NCBI GenBank assembly: GCA_002491905.1
Contig: DKWV01000056.1
Coordinates: forward strand, 50,833-114,832
Reading direction: 5' to 3'
DNA from: Lachnospiraceae bacterium UBA7143
GTDB lineage: Bacteria > Bacillota > Clostridia > Lachnospirales > Lachnospiraceae
Length of the DNA: 64,000 bases
The translations under genes and the position numbers were made by a program. Below, one piece after another: positions 56,301 to 64,000 of the stretch (positions within the stretch are counted from its first letter, which is position 1; each line of letters starts with the position of its first letter). Below the pieces are notes generated by a model, which did no database searches, was not told the DNA's origin, and saw only the letters and a list, made by a program, of their open reading frames with translations.

Positions 56301-59300
56301 ATGGGAAAATCCACTGGAATGTAAGGCATGTTTCCCCGATGATGACTATACGAAAGAAATTCCGATGGTGGAAACCAATAAAGAGTCCATTGTGCCTATG
56401 CATGCCATCGGTATCAGAAAAAAGGCTTCGATAAATGTTGATGAAATAGGAAACGATGATGAGGAAATCCGCGATCTGTCAAGATTTCTGGTATACCGCC
56501 ATGTAGAAAGGAACGGCAATCACTTTAATTACTATTTTGCGACCGAGAAACTGTGGAATTCACCTGACATACGGAATAAAATCCGTAAATGGCTCGAACG
56601 TAAAGAGACAGAGCTGTTCGGAGAAGAACAATGTAAAGTATATGATATCATTGTTGCCCCATTACATTATAGCAATACGGTATTCGTGGAGGAGGTTAAT
56701 GGAAGCCTGTTTAAAAATGCCGCGTTGGTGCTGCATTTTGATGCTGACAAGGAATTCCGTATGAATGTCCAGGCAAAATACAGTTCTATACAGCAGTTGT
56801 ATGATAATCTGTGTGAGGATGACGATAAATCAATCATTAATTTTCATTATGTTGATGATACCATTGTGTCCGGACGCACTTTCAGGCGAATGAAAACCTT
56901 AATCAGTTCCATGATCTGTAAAAGAGAAAAACCAAATGTGCAGGTCAATATTTTTAAGAGTATTGTATTGCTTTTGAATAGAATGTCAAAATCATCCATA
57001 GCTGACTATATTGAGGACCAGAATTATTTTCTCGCATATTTTAATTTGAAGATATCTTCTATGCGGGTTAATTCTGATGCCTGTGTTTTGTGCAAGAAAT
57101 ATGCGGAGTGGAGAAAGCTGGCACAACAGGCCTCTTTGAACAAAGTATTTGTCTACTGTCAGAAGAAGAGCAAGGAGTTAGAGTGTATGCCGGTGGAAAA
57201 AATTGACGCTAAAGAGACAGAAACCCCCGATAGAATCAAGAGAAATGAACAATATATGATAGCTTCACACAGAGCCAAAGCAGTTGTAGATGCTGTCTGC
57301 AGCTCTATGGATAATGCTGAGATTCAACGAGTAATTGTAGACAAATTGTTTCCGGAAGATGTACGAGAATCCGATGATGAATTAATTGCCATGTTAAAGG
57401 TTCTCGGACGTCCCTTTCTGTCATTCCGAAGAGAAGAAAAAGAGGCGGTTTTTGGTCTGATGCTGACTATGCTGGACACATTGCTGACAGAAACGGAGCC
57501 TGCAGGCGAAGATAAATTATCCACTCTTTTGAAGCATATTTGGGAAAAGGATGATATAAGAACTAAACTCATTAGAATACTGATGAATAGGCTGGCGGAA
57601 TTAGAGTCAAACTATATAATAAGAAAACGTAGTATGGAGCGTATTATCGAATTTTCCGACAACCATATAAACGATTTGGAAGAGCGGAAAGGATTTGTTG
57701 ATAATTACTTAAACAGAGTAAAGCAATTAGTCGGTCAGAGCAACGATTATGCAAAAGGCTTATTTTTAGAATACCTGCTGCTTTATGGGAAGGAATACAA
57801 GGGGAATGCTGCTGAAAGCGAAATTGTGTCATTATGCGAAAAGAATTCCCTTTCCGTTTTTAGAAAGAACGTGTATCTGGAAAACACCAAATTGGTCAAT
57901 TACGGAATTTCCTATCTGGCAGACAGCTTTTCGGATAACATGGAATTTACAAAAGATGATTTGGTGCGTGTATTGAATGACAATTATTACTTTGATAATT
58001 TTAATCAATATCTTCTGTTCCATCAGATGATTACTTTGGATGAAGATCAAAATGTTCAGGATTTCGTTTCGGATACAGAGTACCATAAAATTGAGGGTAT
58101 GGTACATTTCGAATTATTGTACCAGAAAATTTTCGGTGAGAATGGAACCCCGGTTTCATTAGAAACACCGGCCGGACGCCAGAAACCGATGGCAAAATCA
58201 GAAATTGAAAATACCTTTACGAAAATGATGAAATGCCTGCGCGATGCCAGCGGCGCATTGGACGGAGAAATTATCGTACCTTACGAAAACGGGCAGGAGG
58301 TGAGAAAATATATTGCTCTTGAGCTGGGTACAAGCACTGAAATCCGCGGTCTGGAAAATAATGAATGGGATTTCTGGCAGTATATGGACGGCAATGCCCG
58401 TTTTGAGGAAGACACCTATGCCATTTGCAATGCGCCGAAATCCACAAATCCTGATTCAAAATGGATTATCATTCAGTTTGTAAATAATGCCACCTCCGAG
58501 CGGAGTGATATCTCGGTAATTTATATGCTGTTCCCGTTTCAGACAGACGATGAAAACCAGCTTCTGCATTCGTTAAAGAATATACTGATATTCCGTTATA
58601 AAATATGGAAAATATTAAATCTTTCAAGCAGTACCCTTTTGAAGAACTGGACAGATAATTTATTCTATAAACAGCAGATGCTAAAATCCAGAGCCACAAG
58701 TCATTCGGAATTTGATACTCTTATGATACAATTTGGCAAACTGTCTGACCAGATCTGTGACAAATATCAGGATGCGGATTCTCATTACAAAGACCTGTAC
58801 AGGCTGTACTTTGATCTTTTAATAGACAGCATGATAGGCACAATGAATGTCAAAGTGCTGGCCAATCGCGGCGCAGAAAGCAACGAACAGATACAGCACG
58901 AATTTATGGATTTTTGGGAGGCACAGCAGCAGGTAGTCAAAGCTATCGAATATACATGGAACCTGAAAATCGAAGTCCCTTCGAAGGAGTTGGAAACATT
59001 AAAAAAATACCGCATCCGTTGCGGAACATCAAAAGAAAATGATGGGAAAATGTTTCCTTCCGATGAAGTTCTCCGTCTTATTTTTCTCGCCGTACTGCAA
59101 AGTGTAAAGCGGCATGGACAGCGGGATGAAACCGGGATACTAAAGGTAGCAGTCTCCGTGAAGGATGAACAGATATGCCTGTCAAATAATTGGGAAGGGA
59201 ACAATATTGGCCAAATTAAAAACGCAGTCAGTAAGGAAAGCTACCGAAGTAAGGATGGTATTTCCCAGGCTGTGATTTATGATATCTGCCAAAGCTGGTA

Positions 59301-59442
59301 TCACGATACCAAATATGAGACTATGTTTAACTACAAAGTCAGTGATGAAGGAGCCGATGAAAAAGCCGGAGAAAATGGTGGAAACGAGTGTTGGTATGTG
59401 GTAAAATTACCAATAATAGAAAGGCGGGATGAACATGAGTAA
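53338..59442 (+). CDS. 2034-aa protein with PRTase-like and histidine-kinase-like domains
   Basis: No known gene recognised. Visible parts in order: a cysteine cluster at 102-153 (C102, C105, C115, C118, C121, C145, C148, C153), probably zinc-binding; a long helical region; a degenerate phosphoribosyltransferase-like domain near 820-930 (LVGCESYSEMLL, VPINSTLTTH); a second one near 1065-1230 with an intact PRPP-loop pattern VDDTIVSGRTF (1172-1182); helices; a GAF-like segment near 1650-1745; a candidate phospho-acceptor His at 1789 (ATSHSEFD); and a HATPase-like end (LAVLQSVKRHG, KDGISQA). The N-box Asn is missing, so kinase activity is doubtful. The stop overlaps the next gene by 8 bp. Codon use is AT-rich. 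Confidence 0.7.
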   Translation: MANRLVAFKLTNTQEDYVQCLRIITRIEKKEIKNIESSQEKWIHVFSSGRQWSSDDIKNMIEGKSAFATCDVSELESDEPIHYHFDVKCEDENDITNLLYYCLICDSVEQSDRACSLCVECNYKQSANIRDFLTWLLNAGTIKNCYTCINKECRKISADRIYGLRHALQNNPSKKRTDGVRIMRQFSPIFRIDEKCTEGAYGSVTYWRQPMRTFLYNLYYSMHETNEKIPVKTGARQNIQYRVNYFLPHVCPSNLRTKYPGEEWQKVTCPREQHLLSNFIECFCSVDKEQTKQDNLDFIQFSEERYQLWKSKELFDQIQEMPVLAMYIFCISDYFLRDANSAEQLEQKIYDARDMADGLLQILENIYHSEKGRGYFCFRVHTNVEDRSKRYLEQKYKAYMESWNERTDAPKNYLEIKVGDLSHYSIPRQFYSDYRKRMEQAAGEEKEIYRKMDSQAAGLKVSSFFGKTSDFWNEYNRISENMVHHYGLQIFESLISCYDGYFSVRSQEAENLQRETEFYTTHEKVSVSDYALPGTQYDILLPFRKRVRMQDLSLNVNINYTDGLLNEYQICKDEELMQGAFKTIYEEIKSSYPDISYQEQKEQIVRALADRLNYKIKKIPTENWILHFHAESIPMPRIELFCKAIMLNIAQKLPDQHFNMMITECTSSHFVEITRMMALFYNKQGINPLMVNTQIFMSGKDEKEEFLITGSNLGEAIGSTEKLAFARCTHPDCLRILKKMLVNHEMGVKPNEIVTIIPFDMIPYDSGKPTLLECRLKSVLNEDVQSTKFGCKLENLHVRIGSKIHIQTFFEAELLFHNNYYTSRFAYWLYNELRCDNGLDLQRPFVLVGCESYSEMLLNELCGMFDKSGIESEYLIYEERIAGKFRGKKTLDEYRDHQFIIIVPINSTLTTHIKVSGFLKKMICKKLKENGDSSFVTYDLPKVLNYGLVLIYEKEDNDYWYRVAEGKKVICSKINGKTMKYYIDVTAKWENPLECKACFPDDDYTKEIPMVETNKESIVPMHAIGIRKKASINVDEIGNDDEEIRDLSRFLVYRHVERNGNHFNYYFATEKLWNSPDIRNKIRKWLERKETELFGEEQCKVYDIIVAPLHYSNTVFVEEVNGSLFKNAALVLHFDADKEFRMNVQAKYSSIQQLYDNLCEDDDKSIINFHYVDDTIVSGRTFRRMKTLISSMICKREKPNVQVNIFKSIVLLLNRMSKSSIADYIEDQNYFLAYFNLKISSMRVNSDACVLCKKYAEWRKLAQQASLNKVFVYCQKKSKELECMPVEKIDAKETETPDRIKRNEQYMIASHRAKAVVDAVCSSMDNAEIQRVIVDKLFPEDVRESDDELIAMLKVLGRPFLSFRREEKEAVFGLMLTMLDTLLTETEPAGEDKLSTLLKHIWEKDDIRTKLIRILMNRLAELESNYIIRKRSMERIIEFSDNHINDLEERKGFVDNYLNRVKQLVGQSNDYAKGLFLEYLLLYGKEYKGNAAESEIVSLCEKNSLSVFRKNVYLENTKLVNYGISYLADSFSDNMEFTKDDLVRVLNDNYYFDNFNQYLLFHQMITLDEDQNVQDFVSDTEYHKIEGMVHFELLYQKIFGENGTPVSLETPAGRQKPMAKSEIENTFTKMMKCLRDASGALDGEIIVPYENGQEVRKYIALELGTSTEIRGLENNEWDFWQYMDGNARFEEDTYAICNAPKSTNPDSKWIIIQFVNNATSERSDISVIYMLFPFQTDDENQLLHSLKNILIFRYKIWKILNLSSSTLLKNWTDNLFYKQQMLKSRATSHSEFDTLMIQFGKLSDQICDKYQDADSHYKDLYRLYFDLLIDSMIGTMNVKVLANRGAESNEQIQHEFMDFWEAQQQVVKAIEYTWNLKIEVPSKELETLKKYRIRCGTSKENDGKMFPSDEVLRLIFLAVLQSVKRHGQRDETGILKVAVSVKDEQICLSNNWEGNNIGQIKNAVSKESYRSKDGISQAVIYDICQSWYHDTKYETMFNYKVSDEGADEKAGENGGNECWYVVKLPIIERRDEHE

Positions 59443-60022
59443 ATATATCGTCTACCTAATTGAAGATTGCGAAGAGCATGCTGAGAAAACGCTGGCTGCG
59501 CTGAATCGAATCAAGACGGATTACAGCGACAAAGAATACACTTTTACATTCAAAAAGTTGGAGGGAACCGTTTCTGGTGAATACGAGGATGAGCCGTACA
59601 CCTTTTATGATTCGTCTGTTTTTGAAAAAATAGAACAGCAAATCAAAGAAGCAAAAGACAAAGGTAATTATATAGGACTTCTGCTTGACACTATGCTGAC
59701 ACGGGATGATATCATCAGTACATCGCTGAGTTATTACCCTAAATACAGCATTTCCAGAGATATTTTTGAACGGTTCAGTGACCGCATTCCTATTTATATT
59801 ATCACTTCAACATCGGCATTTGGCTATCAGAGCGAGATCACAATGGGCCGGAATTTATCGGAACAGTATATTAAATATCAGAAATTAGCTGATTATCCCA
59901 GGACTCCTATCTCGAAAGAGCTTAAGCAAATGTTTTCATTTTACAGAAATTTCTATAAAAATGCCGGCAGCGGCAAACGCACTAAGGAGAGAACGGATGA
60001 AAGACAAATGGAGCTTGTCTGA
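59435..60022 (+). CDS. Stand-alone receiver-like protein
   Basis: 195 aa. The order suits a response-regulator receiver: acidic pair in YLIEDCEEH (E10, D11), candidate phospho-Asp D85 in LLLDTML, and a hydroxyl residue in IYIITSTSA. An insertion of about 30 residues lies between the first two motifs, and the usual Lys-Pro is not clear. There is no DNA-binding output domain; the tail is basic. The ATG at 59435 has AAGGCGGG upstream and overlaps the previous gene. It is the natural partner of the kinase-like C-terminus of its neighbour. The family call rests on motif order only. Confidence 0.65.
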   Translation: MSKYIVYLIEDCEEHAEKTLAALNRIKTDYSDKEYTFTFKKLEGTVSGEYEDEPYTFYDSSVFEKIEQQIKEAKDKGNYIGLLLDTMLTRDDIISTSLSYYPKYSISRDIFERFSDRIPIYIITSTSAFGYQSEITMGRNLSEQYIKYQKLADYPRTPISKELKQMFSFYRNFYKNAGSGKRTKERTDERQMELV

Positions 60023-61160
60023 TACAGAACAGCGGGAAATGAACGACGAAATCGAGCAGCTAAAAATATTCCATTTGCCAAATGAGCCTTTATATCACTA
60101 TACTTCCAGAGAAATTTTCTGGAAAATTATAGAGGGGGAATCCTTTCTTGCAAGACATATTTTATTTTCCAATGATTCCGAAGAAAATAAAATCGGAAAG
60201 GAAGAGATAAAAAGAGCTATGGAAACTGCCAGTATCCCTTTGGTAGATTCGGATGCGCTGCCGTTTATGATATGTTTTTGCAAGAAGGATGACCTGCTTA
60301 GCCAATGGCGGGGATATGCCAAAGAAGGAATTGCAATTGAATTTGATTTCACAAAAGGCTTATATGGGTCGAAAGAAGAATTTTCATCCTATTACTGTTA
60401 TACGGTTATGAATGGTGAAGATGATAAAGAATATTTATTTAAAACTGACGACGCGGAACAGCTTATGACGGGAGCAATCGTATCACCGTACGAGGTAATA
60501 TATACGTCGCATACAGATGCTACAGATCCGGAAATAACCAAAAGAATAGATTCTATTAAGGCGGCATCGGAAGAACGCCGGCAGCAGTATGCAGTCAGCA
60601 TGATTCCCTATATCAAAAATAAGAAATTTGATGAGGAAGAGGAATACCGTCTGATTTTTGATATGAGGCAATTAATTGCAGGCGAAGAACGGCTGCTTGC
60701 GGATAAGTATGTATATCTGGATGTGGATGGAATAAAAAAGCCCAATATCCGCGTGAAGTTTGGTAATCAATATCAGGCAAAAAACGAACCGGCAGTAACG
60801 ATTTATTACACCGATGACAAATTAACAGATTTATTAAAAAAATTCAAAGAAAAAATGAAGCAGGAGAAAAAAATCAAATTACGATTAATAAATAAGAAAA
60901 GAAAATTTCCGATGGAGAAAGGGGAAATCCTTCTCTCGGAGGGGAAAAATCAGGAACAAATATGCTTTGATTTACGCCGCTATCTGTATTCCATGAATGT
61001 TAAGATATGGTGTGATGGGCATATGCCTATACGGAGAATTATTATCGGCCCAAGCAAAGACGCTGAGCTTATGAAAGCCAGCGTTGAGGAATACATAAAA
61101 ACAAAATATTGGATGAAGGACATAGAGGTGAATATTTCAAAGATTCCATTGAGGACCTAA
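59997..61160 (+). CDS. DUF2971 family protein
   Basis: 387 aa from MKDKWSLSD, with AAGGAG seven bases upstream, overlapping the previous gene by 26 bp. Residues about 30-280 match DUF2971: LYHYTSREIFWKII, ARHILFSNDSEEN, then CFCKKDDLLSQWRGYA and GIAIEFD. DUF2971 proteins are often found near mobile and defence genes; some analyses relate them to ADP-ribosyltransferases, which I state from memory. A basic linker and a C-terminal domain of about 80 residues follow. In this operon it is the best candidate effector. The activity is unknown. Confidence 0.75.
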   Translation: MKDKWSLSDTEQREMNDEIEQLKIFHLPNEPLYHYTSREIFWKIIEGESFLARHILFSNDSEENKIGKEEIKRAMETASIPLVDSDALPFMICFCKKDDLLSQWRGYAKEGIAIEFDFTKGLYGSKEEFSSYYCYTVMNGEDDKEYLFKTDDAEQLMTGAIVSPYEVIYTSHTDATDPEITKRIDSIKAASEERRQQYAVSMIPYIKNKKFDEEEEYRLIFDMRQLIAGEERLLADKYVYLDVDGIKKPNIRVKFGNQYQAKNEPAVTIYYTDDKLTDLLKKFKEKMKQEKKIKLRLINKKRKFPMEKGEILLSEGKNQEQICFDLRRYLYSMNVKIWCDGHMPIRRIIIGPSKDAELMKASVEEYIKTKYWMKDIEVNISKIPLRT

Positions 61161-61251
61161 CGTGAATCAGCGGCTCTCCTGTTTCCAAACCAGTCCTATT
61201 TCCCTGCAAATCCTTTAGTATCAGCAAAAGTACAGTCTATCGGAGGTTCCC

Positions 61252-62559
61252 ATGAACATAGTCCTTTTATCCGGCGGCTCTGGCAAACGTCTGTGGCCCC
61301 TCTCAAACGATACGCGCTCCAAACAGTTCATTAAAATATTTAAAACCGACGCGGACGGTTACGAGTCTATGGTGCAGCGGGTTTACCGCCAGATCCTTTC
61401 CGTGGACGCGTCCGCCACCGTCACCATCGCCACCTCGAAATCTCAGGTGTCGGCAATCCATAACCAGCTCGGCACGGATGTGGGAATAAGCGTGGAGCCC
61501 TGCAGGCGGGACACCTTCCCGGCAATTGCGCTGGCGGCAGCCTATCTCCATGACGTGCAGGGCATCCCCGAGGCGGAGTCCGTAGTTGTCTGCCCGGTAG
61601 ACCCCTATGTGGAACAGGATTATTTTGAGGCGCTTAAAAGCCTCGGCGAGCGGGCAGCGGTCAGCGATGCCAATCTGGTTCTTATGGGCATCGAACCTAC
61701 TTATCCCAGCGCCAAATACGGGTATATCATCCCCGAGGACAAGGAGAACATCAGCAGCGTATCCGTTTTTAAGGAAAAGCCAGACGAGGAAACCGCCAAA
61801 ACCTATATCGCCAGAGGAGCACTCTGGAACGGCGGCGTGTTTGCCTTCCGCCTGGGGTACGTGCTGCAGCGCGCCCACGAACTGCTTGATTTTGACGGGT
61901 ACAGGGATCTCTATGAAAAGTATGACACCCTTACGAAGATCAGTTTCGACTACGCGGTTGTGGAGCACGAGCCCCGGATCGAGGTCATGCGCTTTGGCGG
62001 CATGTGGAAGGATATGGGAACGTGGAACACACTGACTGAGGCTATGGAAAGCCCCTCCATTGGCAAGGCGATTATGAACGACGCCTGCGAAAATGTGCAT
62101 GTGGTGAATGAGCTGGATGTGCCTGTGCTCTGTATGGGCTTAAAAGACGTCGTTGTCTCTGCCAGCCCGGAGGGAATCCTTGTCTCGGACAAAAACCAGT
62201 CGAGCTATATCAAGCCCTTTGTTGATGAGATCGACCAGCAGATTATGTTTGCGGAAAAATCATGGGGCAGTTTTCGCGTCATTGATATTGAGGACGGCAG
62301 CATGACCATCAAGGTGACATTGAATGCCGGACACAAAATGAACTACCACAGCCACGAACGGCGCGACGAAGTCTGGACGGTGATCGAGGGAAAAGGCCGC
62401 ACAATCATAGACGGCGTGGAAAAATCCGTTACCGTCGGGGATGTGGCCACCATGAAAGCGGGAGTTCCGCACACAATCATTGCCGACACGGCATTGCAGG
62501 TGATCGAAGTGCAGATTGGGAAAGAAATCAGCGTGGGGGATAAGAAGAAACTGGAGTAA
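61252..62559 (+). CDS. manC: Mannose-1-phosphate guanylyltransferase with C-terminal cupin
   Basis: 435 aa. Makes GDP-mannose for surface polysaccharides. The N-terminal nucleotidyltransferase starts LLSGGSGKRLWPLSND (residues 5-20) and has FKEKPD near 178. The C-terminal cupin (about 335-430, MNYHSHERRDEVWTVIEG, GVPHTI) is the type II mannose-6-phosphate isomerase fold, so it may be bifunctional. GGAGG precedes the ATG. GC content returns to the level of the core genes here, marking the island's right edge. Confidence 0.93.
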   Translation: MNIVLLSGGSGKRLWPLSNDTRSKQFIKIFKTDADGYESMVQRVYRQILSVDASATVTIATSKSQVSAIHNQLGTDVGISVEPCRRDTFPAIALAAAYLHDVQGIPEAESVVVCPVDPYVEQDYFEALKSLGERAAVSDANLVLMGIEPTYPSAKYGYIIPEDKENISSVSVFKEKPDEETAKTYIARGALWNGGVFAFRLGYVLQRAHELLDFDGYRDLYEKYDTLTKISFDYAVVEHEPRIEVMRFGGMWKDMGTWNTLTEAMESPSIGKAIMNDACENVHVVNELDVPVLCMGLKDVVVSASPEGILVSDKNQSSYIKPFVDEIDQQIMFAEKSWGSFRVIDIEDGSMTIKVTLNAGHKMNYHSHERRDEVWTVIEGKGRTIIDGVEKSVTVGDVATMKAGVPHTIIADTALQVIEVQIGKEISVGDKKKLE

Positions 62560-62713
62560 CAAAAAACAGATCGGTGTGCTGATTCGTCTTCTGGTGGAAT
62601 AGCTGTATGAACAGCTTGGCATATATCCCAATAGAGGAATTATCACCAGATAACAAACCATCTGAATGCGACGCTTCACAGATGCCTCACGCATAACAAT
62701 ATGTACACCCCTG

Positions 62714-62881
62714 ATGTGGTTTTATTTTCTTTCCCCGGATGCCCAGAACGTCACACATGAAGGCAGGCTTAACAATCCGTACGGACAGGGGGAGCTGCTC
62801 GAAAAGTTACATGAACACTATCCGCACCTGGACATACAGAACCTGCCGGACGATCAACCGGGATTTTACCTGCCCAGCTAA
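62714..62881 (+). pseudogene. Possible gene remnant
   Basis: An open frame of 55 codons with protein-like composition (GRLNNPYGQGELLEKLHEHY, QNLPDDQPGFYLPS). There is no ribosome site, and the gap from manC (62560) to here holds no other gene. It looks like the C-terminal end of a longer protein whose front is lost, or a small orphan gene. Confidence 0.3.
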
Positions 62882-62896
62882 GTGGACGGCCCTGCC

Positions 62897-63133
62897 TTAG
62901 TATTCCTTTGAAAGCTCGCTGATTCCATACCGCTCTTTGAATGCGGCAAGCTCCTGCTCATTTCTGATCAGCGTCACTTCCTCGAACTTCCCGGTGGCCA
63001 GATTTTTAAATCCGGCCACCTGTTCCCCTGTGCAGATACTGCACCTTAAAACGGGCTTGTACTGCGCTCTGTCAAAATCAGTAGGGAAACCGTCATCACG
63101 CTTTCTCCTTTTGGTTGAAAAAATAGATTTCAT
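62897..63133 (-). CDS. Short conserved CxxC protein
   Basis: 78 aa. The centre reads KPVLRCSICTGEQVAGFKN, then FEEVTLIRNEQELAAFKERYGI. Similar short proteins occur in Lachnospiraceae and are sometimes labelled aspartate dehydrogenase, which such a small protein cannot be. The CxxC may bind metal. AAAGGA lies upstream of the ATG. It is divergent from the XRE gene. Confidence 0.65.
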   Translation of the reverse strand: MKSIFSTKRRKRDDGFPTDFDRAQYKPVLRCSICTGEQVAGFKNLATGKFEEVTLIRNEQELAAFKERYGISELSKEY

Positions 63134-63207
63134 TTTACCGTCATGTCCTTTCCGTTGATATAATTATAGCAGAATTTTTCTGTTTGAAACGTCTTACTTT
63201 CATCTGT

Positions 63208-63278
63208 ATACACCATATTGTTGTGTATTTATAAATTTCACTTCCTTTTGAAGTTTCTCTTCTACAACCTTTTGTTGT
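63208..63278. promoter_or_regulatory. Two small palindromes before the XRE gene
   Basis: ATACAC/GTGTAT (63208-63228) and ACAAC/GTTGT (63264-63278), both within repeated TTGTTGTGT contexts. They could be operators for autoregulation by the XRE protein. Confidence 0.4.
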
Positions 63279-63339
63279 GTGATATCATTAAAAACAACGG
63301 TATCGTCAAGTCTATTGTCGGAAGGGAGTTTTGTTTATA

Positions 63340-63687
63340 ATGAAAGATCTACGCATGGTTATCAGGGAATTGCGGGAAGACCGGGATATTAAGCAGAAAG
63401 TGATCGCCGAATATCTGGGCGTGTCACAGCAGACTTATTCCAACTATGAAAACGGTCACCGTGAAATTCCGGTCTGGGCAGTGATGAAGCTCTCCCAATT
63501 TTACAAGGTGAGCACTGACTATTTATTGGGCGCTGACACCGAATATCTCGGCAACACCAACCTGAACGCCAAGTATGTGGGTGATATTACCATGCATGAC
63601 GTGGTTTATGATATTCAGAATCTGAGTTCGAAAGACCGCCGCGACCTGCTGCGGTATATCAAATTTTTAAAGAACGGTGAGAACTGA
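63340..63687 (+). CDS. XRE-family helix-turn-helix regulator
   Basis: 115 aa from ATG with AAGGGAG upstream. Residues about 5-62 form a Cro/CI-type helix-turn-helix (IKQKVIAEYLGVSQQTYSNY, then ISTDYLLG-like end). The C-terminal part (DVVYDIQNLSSKDRRDLLRY) is typical of short Firmicutes XRE regulators. The target is unknown; palindromes upstream suggest autoregulation. Confidence 0.85.
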   Translation: MKDLRMVIRELREDRDIKQKVIAEYLGVSQQTYSNYENGHREIPVWAVMKLSQFYKVSTDYLLGADTEYLGNTNLNAKYVGDITMHDVVYDIQNLSSKDRRDLLRYIKFLKNGEN

Positions 63688-63710
63688 GCTGTTTTCTGCC
63701 AGCAAAATCA

Positions 63711-63732
63711 TTAGTGACAGATTAGCGACAGA
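63711..63732. promoter_or_regulatory. Pho-box-like tandem repeat, site B1
   Basis: TTAGTGACAGA followed directly by TTAGCGACAGA. Same unit and 11-bp period as the sites at 19511 and 19600. Confidence 0.6.
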
Positions 63733-63799
63733 TTTCAGCCCTCAGAATCCCGGGGAAAGCCCGTAGATACAGGCTCTCACGTTCTCATGCCAAATCTGG

Positions 63800-63821
63800 T
63801 TAGCGACAGATTAGCGACAAA
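63800..63821. promoter_or_regulatory. Pho-box-like tandem repeat, site B2
   Basis: TTAGCGACAGA followed by TTAGCGACAAA. It starts 89 bp after site B1. Between the two lies an AGCC/GGCT stem at about the same place as a CCAGC/GCTGG stem in the first pair. Confidence 0.6.
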
Positions 63822-64000
63822 CGCGAAAAATATTCGTTATTACAACATACAAAAAATCGTCAGGTCATTTTGTTCTTCATGATTACATGTTATAGTCTTA
63901 CTGTTTTTTCCCATAAATAAAGTGCTTTCGGAAATACATACTTCAAAAAGCAGTTAAAAACCGTTTGATACAGCCGGTTGTGGCCCCCACAACTGACCCT
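63822..64000 (+). other. Non-coding window end
   Basis: AT-rich, with a possible extended -10 (TGTTATAGT, 63888-63896). No gene is visible before the window ends; the controlled gene would lie beyond it. Confidence 0.4.

Noticed and set aside
51800..61251. TATTTCCCT at both island edges as an attachment repeat
   Set aside because: Only 9 bp, with no longer flanking match. A chance match is likely.
1..64000. CRISPR array, tRNA, rRNA or insertion sequence
   Set aside because: Read for regular spacer-repeat units, cloverleaf ends and transposase motifs; none seen. A covariance-model scan could still find a missed small RNA.

Overview
The window looks like a chromosome segment of a flagellated, strictly anaerobic Gram-positive bacterium of the Clostridia, most likely Lachnospiraceae. 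This is an inference from gene order: gdpP-rplI-dnaB, rpsF-ssb-rpsR, mbl-flhO-flhP, cdaA-ybbR-glmM and uvrBA are Firmicutes arrangements, and pflA and an 8Fe-8S ferredoxin fit anaerobic metabolism. I see no rRNA or tRNA gene, no CRISPR array and no insertion sequence. One tyrosine recombinase is present.

Layout. 1-10.5 kb: pflA, a hybrid histidine kinase, a small ferredoxin, a MerR regulator, then two minus-strand housekeeping operons (gdpP-rplI-dnaB and rpsF-ssb-rpsR). 10.6-19.5 kb: plus-strand map, a cluster of three secreted or membrane proteins of unknown function, metG, an alpha/beta hydrolase, a small exported protein and a D-lactate dehydrogenase-type enzyme. 19.5-28.2 kb: one 8.4-kb gene for a repetitive surface-type protein, preceded by tandem 11-bp repeats that resemble a Pho box. 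28.2-31 kb: small genes (DUF951, Uma2, DUF3892, sirtuin) and a compact locus that looks like a type I toxin-antitoxin pair. 31-44.8 kb: leuA, ptsH, the c-di-AMP/cell-wall set glmM-ybbR-cdaA, two membrane proteins, a YvyF-like protein, comF, recD2, flagellar rod genes and mbl, all on the minus strand. 45-51.8 kb: an ABC-class ATPase and uvrBA with an SOS box.

52-61.2 kb is a visibly AT-richer island. A tyrosine recombinase is followed by a tightly coupled three-gene operon: a 2034-aa protein with an N-terminal cysteine cluster, two phosphoribosyltransferase-like domains and a histidine-kinase-like C-terminus; a stand-alone receiver-like protein; and a DUF2971 protein. Translational overlaps, recombinase linkage and the signalling-plus-effector layout make it the best candidate here for an undescribed system, perhaps anti-phage defence or stress signalling. 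The function is inference.

61.2-64 kb: manC, a possible gene remnant, a short CxxC protein, an XRE regulator, and a second pair of Pho-box-like tandem repeats with the same 89-bp spacing as the first pair.

The window holds both a c-di-AMP synthase (cdaA) and a likely c-di-AMP phosphodiesterase (gdpP). A hairpin with identical 10-bp arms occurs at three separate intergenic sites.
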